Part shown: positions 12,001 to 27,000 of the stretch, piece by piece
Position numbering within the stretch: the stretch's first letter is position 1
Layout of the letters: each line of letters starts with the position of its first letter
NCBI RefSeq assembly: GCF_000003815.2
Contig: NC_049980.1
Location: 12,025,912 to 12,089,911, forward strand
Direction of reading: 5' to 3'
DNA length: 64,000 bases
From: Branchiostoma floridae
Lineage: Eukaryota > Chordata > Leptocardii > Amphioxiformes > Branchiostomatidae
Notes under the pieces: model-generated
The model's database searches: none
What the model was told of the DNA's origin: nothing
The model's input: only the letters and a program-made list of their open reading frames with translations
Translations under genes and position numbers: made by a program

Positions 12001-15000
12001 ATATTTTTTGGACATTGATAAATCAGATATTTATGTTCCATTTTTTATATAGGACTGTCAGCATCACACTATGGGAGAGAGGTGTGACAAGTGCATGACT
12101 GGTTACTATGGTGAGCCCAGGAGGGGCACACCCGACGACTGTCAGATCTGTGCCTGCCCCATGGCAACAGAAGACAACAAGTGAGAGACAGCATCTTGTT
12201 ATCAAAGCCACCATTTTCTTTACACTGAATGTTTTTAGTACTCTGCCCCACATAAAAATGAAGAAAAAAATGTGACTTATGGTACCTTACTTATGGTACC
12301 TTTCAGACAAGAAATAGCTGTCATAAACTTTGACTGAACTGTGTGTATTACAGTATTGGTTTTTCATTGGCTTTACTACTTGAGAAAATATTCTCACGTT
12401 TCTTTTGTGTCCATTTTGACAGCTTTGCCTCAGAGTGTCAGCCACTCGCTGGAGGACAGTTCCAGTGCACCTGTCTGCCAGGATATGATGGACCAAACTG
12501 TGACAGGTAACGTTATGTACTGCGCATTGATTTTATGTTGGAAACTTAAGAAGACCATACAGGATTCTTAGTGCAACGATTGACTGCTTTTTGTTAATTT
12601 GTGAAAGGAAAAAAAAACAACTCATCTGTCAAGTACCATAACAGAGTACTTGTTCGTATTTATCATAAAAAGCAAAAGAGTAGATGATCATAGTAAGATT
12701 GCATTATACTTTGAACAAAAGACTCTATGGTGTGCTTGCATATTTTGTGAATTTCCATCCTCTCAGTACCTCATATGCCCCTTTGACCATCCCCCCACAG
12801 ATGTGCTACTGGCTTCTACGGGAAGCCCAGTGAGGTTGGCGGGTTCTGTCAGCGCTGTGACTGCAGTGGGAATGTCCGACTGACCAAGGTGGGGATGAAG
12901 AACGTGGAACAGTGTGACGCAGAGACAGGACAGTGTGTGGACTGTCTGGACAACACCGGGGGCCGCAACTGTCAGAAGTGTGCTGCTGGGTTCTACGGAG
13001 ATGCCATCAAGACCAGGAGTTGTTCAAGTAAATAAGATCTTTAATTAAGAATATTGTTTTCTTTTCAAGTATGACATATGAGACTTGAAGTTTAGCTTGT
13101 AAGCTGTTTCATACTATCGTTACTTTGGTACAAATCCTCCACTGAGATACTGTTTCTTGTCTCCACAGAGTGCAGAAACTGTGATGTTTGCGGCACAGTA
13201 CCTGATGTGTGCGATGACAAGACGGGCAAGTGTCTGTGTCGGGACCATGTGGTAGGGGACAACTGTGATCAGTGTGAGGTGAGGAGTCTGATACTTTTTT
13301 TTCATTCACTGTAATTATCCTTTGTCTATATATTTAAAATCTAGAGTGCAAGTGATCTTTCAACTTGCCTTTCACTGCAAGAGAAAATTGCCATGAATTA
13401 CAAAGATTCCTTGTGCAAAATTACTCTTTATGTTAGCATAGCCATCACCAGACAAATCCTGAAGCACAAAGCACAGAAACAATAGAGTCCAGTCTAATCA
13501 AATTGTTTTTTCATAGCATCATTGACTATAGCATTTCAGACAGAAAACATGTTTAGTATAGTCCATAAACAATCAGCAAAAAAGCAGATGGCATAGATAC
13601 AAACAGAAGAGACTGCGATGTAGGTTGAACCTGGAAGCTTACATTTGTGAGTGCATTTTAGGACCGTTTATAATACATACATTTTTCTTACAGGAGAACC
13701 ACTATGGGTTTGACTCCTGCCAAGGCTGCCAGGCCTGTGATTGCTCAGTAGACGGTTCCTTGGCCAAGTCCTGTCACCCCAAGACTGGTCAGTGCACCTG
13801 TAAGCCGGGTGTGACCGGCCGGCGCTGTGACCGGTGTGAGGCCAAACACTCCAACTTCACCAGTCGTGGATGCAGAGGTAAAAGACTTTTTGGTTCGAAT
13901 TTTTTTATATATATGATCTTAAAAAGCTCCCTTGCCAAAAAAAGTCAACAATCTTATATAAGTGTTAACTACGGTGACGCAACTGTTCGTATCCATTTCC
14001 AAATTTCCAACATCGTACCATGTTGTACTTGGTAACTGGTAAGCGGTAAAAAAAAGTTACGATGAATATGATACATGTAGTCAAGAAACAAGAAAAAAGA
14101 TGACCAGTTGTCACTATAGACATAACTCTTAATGCTTGTGTCAATGGGAAAAATATAAGGTACTGCCAAAAACTGTTCATGTTAGCCAGGTTAGTTCTTA
14201 TGAACTGGTATGACCGAACTTATTTGAAAACTCTAAATCTTGACTTTCCTTCTCAACAGCTTGCAACTGTCCAAAGGATGGACCATGCGACCCACAGACA
14301 GGGGAGTGCAGGTGTCCTGAGGGACTGACAGGGACAGACTGTGAGAGCTGCAAAAATGAAACCCTCCTGTACACCCCCAGAGGGTGCTGGGGTGAGTCGG
14401 TCCACTTGAATGTGTCAGACTGCAATATGTCCACATACGACTAATATCATGTATGCTTTAAGTTTGCAGCTAAAGTCATGCAGGAAAAAAAGATAATGCC
14501 CTAATTTTAAAGGCAGGGTTTGACATACAAAAGCCAGAATGAAGGCAGAAAGTGACAGTGTAAAATGGTTTGAAGTCCCAGAAAGTCTGTAAAACATGTT
14601 CAAGAGGCATAAGCTGTAAGTACTGTTTGTGATTATCTATCCCATATTGGCCAGGACACAGGATGTTGCCCATTAGCTGGTGGCCAGATAATCTTGGTTA
14701 TTTGTGCTTCTCATTATAGCTAATTGGTCTGTCCCAAAGGGCTCTCATGATCAACATGACAAGATGCCCCCTAGAAGTGGAATGATAATCCTCAGGAACA
14801 GCTTCTGTGTGTAAAGAGTACACAAAGTCCTTCAAGGGTGCATTATGAAAAATCCTCACTTGTAACAGTGAACAAGAACAAACAAAATCATCTCAATAAT
14901 CATAGAAATGAATTAATAAGTACCAGTAATCAGTGTTAACATCCTTCAACAATCTATATGAAATCTCTTAAGTATCAAGGACAAGTAAATTGGCTTGAAC

Positions 15001-18000
15001 TGGCCTTGAAGGCATGTTCCTGTCAGTGGTTGCCCATCCGTAGGTGGAGGTTATCTTAACTTGTCTTTACTTGTTAAAGTTGGGCTTTACTTGAGTGACA
15101 GCTGAGTCTCAAATCCTTAGCCTGGAGTCCAGCCTAGTTCACTTTGGTCTGCTCCAAAAGGTTGCAGGTACGGACCATTGGGAGTGGACCAAAGTGAACA
15201 CAGCAAACAATCTTGCCTTGAAAGTATTGTATGTAATGCCACAGCAGTCTCCAGATCACATTTGAAAAAGAGTGATCCATTCTTCCTTTCTTTTAGAATT
15301 AACTCATTATAGTGATTAACATGCACTTTAAGTTTCACAGCACTCACTGACAGTTTGCAGTTGTGAACAGAGAAACTGGATCTCTGTGTACGTATACGTG
15401 ATCCTGTGGCAATATTTATCTTCATCCAAGTCCTTGCTAGTATCCTTCATCCTTTGAAAGCCAAACATCATATTTTTCACCTAGACTGAGTATTTAGTAG
15501 GATTGTCTTTAGTAAACTTGGAGAGGTTAAGGTTACAGGGAGAGAGGATTTGTGTACATTTACTATGGCACACTTGTCACAAAAGCAAAGTACTATTCCC
15601 AGAAGTTGAAGCGAATTTCAAAGAAGACTTGAGACAGATAATGGTTTGTCATTATGGATCCAACTGTAAGGTACAAAGGCTTGCCTTTGATCGATTAATT
15701 TTAAATACAAGTCTGAGTACAACACACTATAGAGATTAGATGTAGACAAGAAAACTACCCGGTTAGCTGTGTAAATCTGTAATTTATAGCTAAGTAAGGG
15801 CAGACCATAAACACCTAAGTAACTCTAACCTTACTGCCGCCCAATCACTGGCATCATTCCAATAACTGTAACCTACAGCAAATACTGGATCTTTTATCTG
15901 TCAAAAGGTCCTTTGGAGTAATTGATAATTCGATTGGCTGCTTGTTGTTCTTTCAAATCAAGATTCCCTTTTCTCCAAAGAAAAGGCTTCCCTTACAAAC
16001 AAGAAAATGTGTTCCCAGAAAAGTGCTAATTTTACAGTTGGGTAAAGCTGTACCCATACCCTTTGTTCTTTTATGATAATCTATTAGTGATTTGTTAAGG
16101 GCCACTGGTAGACAGGCCAGACAGAAGGCACAGCTCTCATGTATATGTATGGTAGAGATAGCGGAAGAAAAGCACCATTATCTCGCAGCTATTCATGCAG
16201 ACAAAGGATTCCCTAATTTGCCTTTCTCCCCTGCTTCCCTGAGATAGAAAAGTCCAAACTTTTTTTGGGACATCTTAACTTAAGTTCATTCATAGGGGTG
16301 TTTAGACTTGGCATGATTTTTCCTATCACCCTTTTTATGCTAAGCAATTATGGAATAAAGCAAATTGATTAAGACTTTGCAATACTTCACTTTTCGTTTT
16401 AGTGACGATGAAAGACAGAGTTTTGTTGTGTGACATTAATGCTACGGGGGATCCTCCCCTTTTTTGTACATTGGAATGACCCAGAAAAAGCAGAAATCCT
16501 CCATCCAAGCTGAGCTTAGTGGTGCTTAGTCGGGGTTTAAAGCTGGACTGCAGTAGGGGACGTTTTGTTACTCAGCCAAGAACTTGTGTGGTAATAGTTT
16601 CCAGCTTCATGGAGATAGTCCTAAGACTTGGTGCAATGGCCATCAGGATTTCCCTGTTGTTTGCCATTGTTTTTGTGCCTCTGGATGGGAGTGGAGTACC
16701 AGGTGAGCGTATAAATCTTAAGGCTTTCTCTCAGTTAGCTGCTTGGGGATAGAGTCAAGCAGAGTAGAGAGACAAGCAACATCATGTCTGTAATCAATTT
16801 AGAAACAAAAGGAATGTCAACCTATAACTATCAAGTATAAAAAATTATATATTAGTTGAATGACAAAACAACTTTGAAGTAGTTTGCTTATTCCAAAATT
16901 TCAGTACTAAAAAAGTCCTAGACATTGTTGCCATTAGATTGAAATAGTTCTTTTCTTAACATTCTGCATGAAACATCACTGTCTTATTTGCTTGTAGAAA
17001 AGAAAATTATTAGTGCACTTCAATTATTGTCTCGCTATCACTGTAGACTGCTATCAATTACTTTATACCCAGGATTCTGCAAAGGCCTGTCAGTATATCT
17101 AAAAGGATAGACCCTCCTTGGTCTGACCCATTCTGACTTTAAACTTGAACCCCCATATCTGTGCCATGCTTGATTATTGTTCAGGGCAACATTCAACCTG
17201 GTGGCGAGTAATTTGTTCCCTGAGATAATATTCCCTGGGTCCCCACCTGTTAGCTGTCCTGTGGAAGTGTCAGAGTTGATCAGGCACTTCTGACTTTGAG
17301 AAAAACCTTGTTTTCACTGGGAGGTATTTCTTGTCAAGTGTAATAATTTCCCAGAGTACTAGAGTTACATCCCCCATGTCTCTGGCCTTGTTTACCATTC
17401 TGAGAGCAATATTTCTCTTCTTCACAGCAGGTACATATTGAACTCCTTGAGAAAATAAACTTTTTGTAAGACACAGGTTATAGTGAAACACAGATGGCCA
17501 TATATCTAGCACTGCTTGGAGATCTTAACTGGTTCTCTTGCAGTTCTTCAAAATGGGTGCAATGATTTCTTAGCAAATCTGTCATAATGGTTAAGTCATT
17601 TTCTATTTGAAACTTTGAAACTGTGTTTGGAGCCCTTTAATTATGAGTATCCCTCAACCATACATTCCAGAGTCTGAGTGTGCATATCTTGATATCTTGA
17701 AAAAAAGAAAGAAATTTATGTATGTCAATAAAGTACTTTTTAGAATTTATTCCCTTGCTACAAATTGTTTTTCTTTGCTGGGAGGCACATTCAATTCTTA
17801 GTGAAGTAGAACAAATTTCCGGCCAGAAGACTGGTCCTCTGAAGAGGTTCATTTCCTGCAGGTGTTGCTATAGGTTAGGCAATATTTCTTGGTCAAAATA
17901 TATTAAAGTAGCATACATGTACATGTATGTACATCTTGATTCAAGCTTTGGGTACTGTTGTCTGGCAGGTATATATATACGTGTGACTAAGTACCATGTA

Positions 18001-21000
18001 ATACCAGACTGCGTGAGAAGGAAGCACACTGTAAAGTAATACACTGAGGCTAAGCTTAGAAGATAAGCTAGAGAGACAGCTAGAAAGTAACGTGTTATTT
18101 ACATTTCTGGGATTTGGGTATTGCCTATTGTATGTTTGTCTTAAGAATCTTCCCTTGCAGAAAAAATAGAAATCTGGTTTAGTTCCTTGAACTTTCCATA
18201 CTTTGACTCCTGAAATTCAAGTGCACCTGTCTAGAAAGTTCAGACTAAAGGAAAAGTCAGTTTTAAGTAAGCCAAGAAAGGCTCCCAAAGGCAGGGATTC
18301 TATACCATACTTTGTTATTGTTATGCCCATGGAGGGTGACTCCAATATCCAAATATTTTGGATGTTTTAGTGACATATCCATAGCCTAATTTGCATATTT
18401 TTTTATTCAAATGTTATCTTTCCTTGTTCAAAATACTCAGAGAGGTCTTTTGAATGTTACGTTGACAACTTTTTTTCACTTACTGATTTCTAGTCTTCAT
18501 TTGCTTTTCTTATTCTTCTGGACATGTAAGACTGCTCAGAAGAATGTTATGTTGAAAGATTGTGTATTCAAGCAGCTCAAGCATTTTGAGTTCCAGGGAC
18601 TCATCTTTCCATGCAGAATGCCCAGGAATCCTTGATGGGTTCAGCAATGCAGACTTGGTTATTCTAGCCCAGCCATGCCTGGCTCATGGCAATTAAGGGT
18701 CCCTCTAGTGAACTGTGTGGAATGTAGGTCCCTTCTCATGGAAATGTATCTCTATTGTTTCATCTAAGTACCATGTTGCAGTCCCCTGCTTCCCAGGACT
18801 TACTGGCTGTCTGCCAGGGAATTTGTCTGTATGCAGAGAAGATTACACAGGGGGTCAACAGGTCAAAGATAAGTTTACATGTTGCCATGGCAACTGACAC
18901 CTGTCCCAGGGTTCAGGGGTTCTAGCACAAATATGTAGATTTGTAGGTTTGAATTCTGACACTACTCTAACAGCAGACCTTGACCTAAGACCTCAGCAAA
19001 GCCCTTAATGTTTGGAATTTTTAACACTTGGGGATGGATGACAATGGGTCTTGGGCGCCATTATTTTTTAAGTCATTAGATTTTTTGGCACAATATATAA
19101 AGTAGAATATCCTGTCCAATTTTGTGACAGTTTTAAAGATTTTTTTTATGACACTTTTAAAGATATATAGACGGTTGCAAGAAATTCCATGTGCACTGGT
19201 CCATATAATGTTGTTTCTTCACTTTTCAAAGGGACAGAAAGTTTTGACTAAGAGTTTCCATCAATGTACACTGTAACAGCTGTAGAGATTTCTTTTCAAT
19301 AATTATTGATAATCTCAGTCCATCTACATGTAAGGTTATGCGAAAGCTCAGTGACACATGACTGCTGATACAGTGTTGTTTTTTTGTTCTTTGACTGTAC
19401 ACCCTTGAAATGCCTGCATGACCCCCTATCCCTACTAAATCTGACATAATTCCACACTGAGGAAATGAAAGTAGTAACAAACCAAGCATGTGTGATGACT
19501 TCCTGTGGATCTACTGTCTCCTATTCAATACATTAAATGCTGTGTTAACCTCTGTCTGACCTCCCTTTCCAGGTGAATGGATAGAAAGTGTTAGGTATAA
19601 AGGGATGGATCAGTTGATTATCTGAAGAGTGGCATTGGTGTATCACAGAAAACTGTATTTTCTATAAATTAATATAGATAGAAATTGTTATTTGCCACAT
19701 GTCCCGGTGTCTGAAAAAAAAAGGTCTAAATGGCTAAGGACCTGTGTGAAAGTAGCCGATGCTCAGTCATTCTGCCTGTCTACAACGTAGACTGTCATTT
19801 ACTACATGCTTACTATGGGCTCGTTTCAAGATCTGTAGGAAATAGCTTGGAATGAGGCAATGGGTTTCAATGTTGAAGTTCATCATAAATAGGACACTGT
19901 TCCTGTTATAAGGCAGCAATTCCAACTTCACCTTGTAGGCTCAAAGATTTCCAAAAAGCCATTAAAACCTCTGAACTATAGGGTTAAATTTCTTTTTGTC
20001 TCTGCCCAGATTGTGACACGTGTGTGCACAGCCTGATGGACTATGTGAACAACCTGGGAGACAACATTGACCTGATGAAGATGACCATCGTCAGCCTGAG
20101 TGCAGGGCAGATCGCCGGCAGCAGGGTCAACGACATCATCCAGGGGGTGGAGGATGCAAAGGTAACAGAAACAGAAACAAATGCAGTAAACAAATGCATG
20201 ATGTTGTTTGGGCAAACTGATTGATTAAAACAATCATATCCTCAAGTACCATGACAAGTTGACATTCTAGATTAGATTTGTAACGTTAAAGCATTTTACC
20301 TGAAAAGTTGAAATTGAGTACTTCATCTTGCTTTCCTTGAGGAGAGCATCTCTCATTGAAAAAGTTATGTATAAAAGGTGTCAAAGACTATTGAAGATTG
20401 TTTGATATAGAAGTTACTTACTAAGCTTCGAATGAAGGTTTTATGAGGTTTTAAACACTAGTCATTAGGCATTTGCATAACACTTCATCATTTTTCCTTC
20501 CTTACAAGATGAACATGGACAAGATGAGAGCCCTTGCTAAAGAAATAGATGATGTTGAAGATGCTGCCTTGATGAACGTTTCAGACAAGGTTAGTGCTTT
20601 TACACTGTGCATGCCATCATGATACATTGTCCTATGGCTATAGTAATGAGGAATATAGCCTGCAACTACAACCAGTCTTTTTTCTACTTTATCAACATTC
20701 CCAATGTAATCAACAAAAGATAACTTAAGACACTAGCCAGATTGTTTGACTTTCTTAAATTCCCATTGCTTCCATAGTATGATGCCTTTAAGGACAAGGT
20801 TGACCAGCTGAAACGTGAAGGTGACCAGCTAAGCAACAGGGTTGACATTGCTGACCAGCTGGCCATGTCTGCCAAGGAGAAAGTAGAGGGTACGTACCTA
20901 ACAAAATCTAAGGATTCAACAATATCTTTCTCTATGTACTGGTTACATTACCTAATGTTACTCTCCATCTATTGAGTACATCTTTTCATTGCCATCATAA

Positions 21001-24000
21001 CACATAACCTTGTACTTCTGTTGTACTATATTCAGTATTTTCATAACTGGTATTGATCTGGTGTCTTACTGATTACCATATAAGAAACTTCACTGTAACA
21101 GTCGTCGTGGTCCTCCCGTGGTAACAGTACAATATGGAATATTACATGTTCCTAAAGATATGTACTATGAAGTTTTCTGTCTTAATGTTGCAGCTGCTGT
21201 AGAAGAGCTGAAGCAGATCAAGGAGCGTGCCCAGAACGGGTCGATTGTTGACCCCGAGGCTGCCATAGCTGAGGCTCAGGAGATCCTGGACAACCTGACT
21301 AAGTACAGAGAGGAGATGCAGGCCAACATCGACGATCGCAAAAAGGCAGCAGAGGACGAGCAAAGAAATGCCAACGCTGGTATGACTAAACTATAACATA
21401 TCTTCCTGTAAATATTCCTGAGAATTATGTAGACTGCCCCAGTTCCACAGTCGACAAGCTTCAGCCATATATTTGTTGATTGCCAAAAGCCAAAGACTCG
21501 GGTGCATTTTTCACCTGCACACCTAACCCATCATATTGACTGGGATTTGGAAGACTTATGAACTTCGTCTGATCTTTAAAAATTGTGTGACAATCAATCC
21601 TACTGTGTGACCGGCTTTGTAGCATGAACATATGCTACTTCATTGTTACACTCCTCCTGCCAGATGTAGTTGATTTCATTCCATGGAATAAAAGATATAC
21701 GTCTTATAACCTAAAATCTCTGGATGTTATGATCTGCCATAAATGTACCCACCTGATCATTCATGACACACCCCACACCCTGCTCTCCTTCCCACAGACC
21801 TGAAGCTGCGTGCTCGATTCCTGGCCCTGGTTGGACAGAGGGAGGACCAGGCTCGCAAGGTCAGGGACAAGGTGGACTCCTTCCTGCAGAAGATCGGTGA
21901 TGATGTGCAGTCCGCCATCTTTGACACCAACTGGCTCATCTCAGAGGCTGCTGTTCTCAATGCCAGGAACACACCACCTCCATATGAGGTAGGTCGCTGT
22001 TTAAAGAAAGCTTCAATCAAAAGAATTTGGCCTGAATATATGCAGAGCTGGAAGCACAGATACTGTATCATCACAACAGTGTCTGTGGTAGTAGTGTTGA
22101 GTATTTGATCATGCTGCTGGGGGTCCCTGACACAGGGTGGGCAGCAGATGGCTAGTCTTTAACACTGCATTTCCAGGTGGCTCTGTCTAGCAGATCCACT
22201 GGGTGAGGCTGTGCACTTTGATGTCCCTCTTTACACACTCTATCCAAGATTCCTTGTTCTACCACAATCCCTCTTGCCTGGGAACTGCAATTTGGTAATG
22301 GTTTGTTGAATGTGCCACTAAACAGTCTTTCCAGATTGCTCATTCCTCCTGACAGTCTGTCAGAAGGACATACCAAGTAGACACAGGATTTGAAGGTGAA
22401 AATAGTATTTCAGTAGAGTATCAGGCATTTAGCATTTATGAGTGTTCTGCATGCAGCATAGAAGTTCTTTGTTTAGCTACAAGGTTAAGATGCATACCTG
22501 GATAAAAAGGACATCAAATCTCCTTTTCTTTCTCCTTAGGATGAGTTTGATGAGCTGCACAAACTGAAGATGTCCATTGATGAGATACTGGGAGCAGGGA
22601 TGAACCTCAGGGACCAGGCCAACAAGCAGAGAGATGAGGTCAAGGGCAAACTCAAGGTACAAATGTGCATGTACTTATTGCTTCATGATAGGCTAGCTGG
22701 TCTCGGTCTCTACCAGTAGGATTGCTGATTCTATTCATCATCATCATCATGGGTCGGCTGCGGTGATTCTATTGGTAGAGACTCTGATCAAAGTTAATTG
22801 AGTTAATCAGGATCTCTTCCAGCAAAAACGACGCATGTTTTCCTATAAAATTCAAACAATGAAGTTCACTGATTGTAGCTTGTTGATGTCAAGCTCAACC
22901 TAAAAATTTGAAATATTGACATATTTTTTATTCCCAAGGAACTTGCAAGACGTGATGCTCAGCTGGATGGAGCTAAGACAAGCCTGCAGACCAAGACGTC
23001 TGAGATGACTAAACAGCAGCCTGAACTGACTAAGAAGGTCCAGGCCGCCGAGGAGTACATCTCTACACTTGATGACAGGGTGGTGATGTTGGAAGGGTAA
23101 ATAATATATCGATTGCTTTTCCTCAACTCTGATTTTGTGACCATGTGAGGTAATAATTGTAGCTTGCTGATAGAAAAAATCTCATTTTTCATACATTTTT
23201 GGATAAATTCAGCATTCTATTGCATTTGGGTCATTGCTCCTGTTCTGAACATAAAGATTTTGGTGAAGAAGGTAAATCAGACAATATAATTGATAACCTT
23301 TTAATTTCTGACAGGTTGGTTGCATGCTGTCTTCTTGCACTGTCTTTTAGTTTAGTGTCTTGTATCTCTGTCAATGTACATGTACTAGAGGAATGTTTGT
23401 AGGTTTTGTTGGCCCAAAAACATTAGGAACTTCTAAGGAATCTGATGTATCTTGAAAATCTCAAAAGTGCCAAACATGGTTGCATGTTTATGGAATGTTC
23501 TGAAAATTTCAAATCTCCTTTAAAATATTGATCAGCCTTTACCAAACTATATATTTTTAGGAACAATTTTGACATAGAACTATTAGGTTAGCCTAGCCTG
23601 ACTTGTTTTATTGTGTTTGTACCTGGTGTTGCTGTTTGCTGGCTGTGCACCCCTGCTCTCTCTGCTCTCTGTCCCGGTCTGGTTGGCTCTCCCTCCCGGG
23701 AGGGAAGCTAACTGTAAAGGTAAGGCTGGAAGCAAGATGGACCACTCCGATCTATTAAACATATGATGACAATCTGTCTTGTTTACCATGTATTCCATTG
23801 TGTAGAATCACTCCAAATCTAAAACACTAGAACTAACCAGTCCGTATTTCACCTTACATGAACAGATCCCGACTTGAACAGCTTTAAACAACTTGTGGTG
23901 GTGAAAGAGAAATGATAATGTTTAATGATATAATGCTCAACATGCATTTTGTCGTAGAGGACCTTTGGTGGCTGATAGATGGTTGACATTGACAAATATT

Positions 24001-27000
24001 ATCTTTGGTGGTGGCAAATATGCACTTCTTGTCACATTGGTGCACCACATCTGTGTGTGCCCTAATCAATTTTAGGAATTACCCAGTGTGCATTCTCCCA
24101 CTGTCAAGTGAGTCATGTTAAGTGCCAAGAGCAAAACATTGGAGCCTGTCAGAGTATGAAACCGAGGATGTATTGGTTCTGAGCCAATTATGCTCCAACC
24201 ATTATGCCACATGATGCCACAAATAATTAGCAGAAAGATTATGCAGTGTTTGTCATTACAGGTGTCATCGCATGTTTGTGAGATCTTGGTCAAATCATCA
24301 GCATTCCCATGGTAACCCCCATCAATCTCCACTGTCACCTGATCCCATCATCTAAACAATCCCCATCACTTTTCTGTGCTAAGAAATGTGTTAACTCTAT
24401 TCCTCTTCCTGCCTCTCTTCTCCCTATCTCCATTGTCCTTAAATACTTTATACATAATATGATATGTACATGTAACATTACATTTGATAATGACTATAAT
24501 ACAATAATTAACAAGTACATTTCTTTCAGGCATGTATAGCATGTACTAGATAACTTGAAAAGGCATGTGTTATTTCCAATATAAACGATATTTACAGGAC
24601 TAATACCACAACAGAAAACTAAATTCATTTTCTCTCATTTCAGCAATTTTCTTTTGTCATGATGATTACTCACAACAGGTTTTTCACACATGTCTGCATT
24701 GTTACTGAGAAATGTATGATATACAAGTATTACTACACAAAGGGTCATACTTTCTGTTAATAGAACTCATACACATTGCTAAAATTTGTTGATTAAAGAA
24801 AAGCCACAGAAAGGACAGATTCTGAACAAAATATACTTTCTGATACAAATGTACAAAATACTGTCACCATTTTGGAATTATGGACTCATAAGAATGTTAA
24901 AAAATTTTGCTCTGTATTACAGCCTTCTTTCCAGCTCCAAGTCTCAAGCTGAGAATGCGTCCCTGGCCGTGAATGCCTACGGTAACATTGTAGACTGGTT
25001 TACCAATGCACTGGGGAATGCCACCGAAGCCAAGGAGCGGTCCACTGATGCCAAAAAGGTGGGTTGAAAATCTCATTAGAATTTTTTTTGCAATGGGGAT
25101 CAAGGTGATGTTAAATAGTTACAGCAGTGTTTGAATATTGTCTTGTTGTTTCAGTTCACACCCTGCCACTCAAAGCATCACATTTGCTGCAATGTTAGAA
25201 TGAGGGCAGCATAGGCAAAAGTTTAACTTATCAATAACTGTAAGTTGTGGTTCACCTCAGTCTATTCTATCATGCTGACTGCACTTCAGGTTGTTTATGC
25301 TATGTTGAAACATGTCTGCTTTTGTTATTTATATGACTATTAGCAAGTTGAGGATGAGAATCTACCAGACAAAGCATCCATCCTGAAGGTCAGCAGCCAA
25401 CAGATCCTGGGGAACTCTACTGAGATGAGAGACGATGTGGAACAATGTGAGCTACTTCCCTTACATATCCACTAGCATCTGATTGACCTGAAATCCACCA
25501 AAAGTTCTGATTTTTCATGGTTGTTTTAAAACACATTTCTTGGCCATTGGCTGCTAGGATGGTTTAATAGTCTCTAAAGACATTATAATACTGTTTAAAC
25601 AGCACATCTAAGTAGTACTTGCACTTTGATTTGTTGTGGTTGCATTGCTGGAAGGATTTGTCTTCACTTCCTACAGTATCACTCGCTGGACATTTTTTTG
25701 ATAACAGTTATGTGAACTAAACTCAACTGAGTGCACCTTACATTAAAGTTTCATGAACGTAACAAATAGCTTCTTTCCTCTTTTTTTTAGTCCTGCAGCC
25801 TACCATAGAGCAGAACAAATGGGCAGTGAACATGACAGGGATGGGTCTGGCAGCAGGACAGATGGGCTTCTCTGAGCTAAAGGAGGGGCTCTCTGCACTG
25901 GAGAGGGGTAAGGACCCTAGATATACTTTGATACATTATTTTACACTTCAAATCCTTGCACAAAATAAAGCACTTACCAACAAGCTTTCAATCAGTCCTC
26001 TGATCCTTTTCAAGTTGAAATGACCCAAAGCCTTTGTAAATTCAACACACTAGATCTGCATTTTAGTAAGAGCACAGGCTGTAATCAGGAAAGACAGGAA
26101 TGTTATAGAAACCAAATATATTATCAAATTGAAAATAAAACCATTAGAAATTGCAAAGAGATGACTTATTATGAAGCCAAAAACTTTTGACTGGACAGGG
26201 CAGTAGGGAAGTTATCTACAGTCAACCTAGGTAGACCACTCAGGGGACTGACAAAATCTAATTTATGTCGACAGGTAATCACTGTCAACAGGATTCTTAA
26301 TTCAATGGAGAAAATCATCACCAAAAATGTAGAGGTGTCCCACTGTAAAGGTTTGACTAAGGCTGCTGTTAATTAGAGACCAATGTGGTGTATGGAAGCT
26401 CCTGCACATACCGGTAGTACTACTTGAACTAATGCATGATTGAAAACTGGCTTTGCATGTCACTTTGCATGAAGCACTTAATAACCAGATAAAACATAGC
26501 CCTGTCTGCTGTAGGGGACATGGACACAGATCTGGAGGATGCCGAACGGAAGACTAAGGAGGCAGCAGAGAAAGCTGACATGGTCCTGGAGGAAGTGGCC
26601 AAGATTGCAGGTCCAGGTAGGATTAAACTGTCATGGCAAGGATCCTTAATCAGTCATTTTGTCCACTGCTTTTCAATCTGTGTGTTTGTCTTTGTGTGTG
26701 TCTGTTGTAATTGAATATTGCAGAGTGGCAGGATGTAAGACAAAATTGGTGTAATAGTATACTTTGGAGAGTTGGAAGTCTAGTATTTTGATGTTTTGCT
26801 AAAATGCTTTTGAATTTTTCCTAAATTTCCGTCATATCAATAAGTATTACAATGCAAAAGACATCCATGCACCATAAAAGCAAGCTTACTTGGAACATAT
26901 CAGTGTTATGATATACCCCAATTTCAAGCTTAAATACAAATTGAGTCACAATTGTGAGAAAACCATTAATTTTCCTCCTTCCATAGATGCCGAACCCTCA

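Larger units (their letters stand above)
14392..20009 (+). other. 5.6-kb intron with alternative promoter/first exon
   Basis: This intron separates the last LE exon from the first coiled-coil exon. It contains a partial hAT-like MITE at 15118-15199 and a signal-peptide exon at 16609-16702. I found no other phase-compatible coding exon in it. The remaining sequence is AT-rich and mostly free of simple repeats. The 1-2 kb before 16609 would have to hold the promoter of the short isoform; a TTTAAA at 16536-16541 is the only core-promoter-like element I can point to. Confidence 0.7.
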
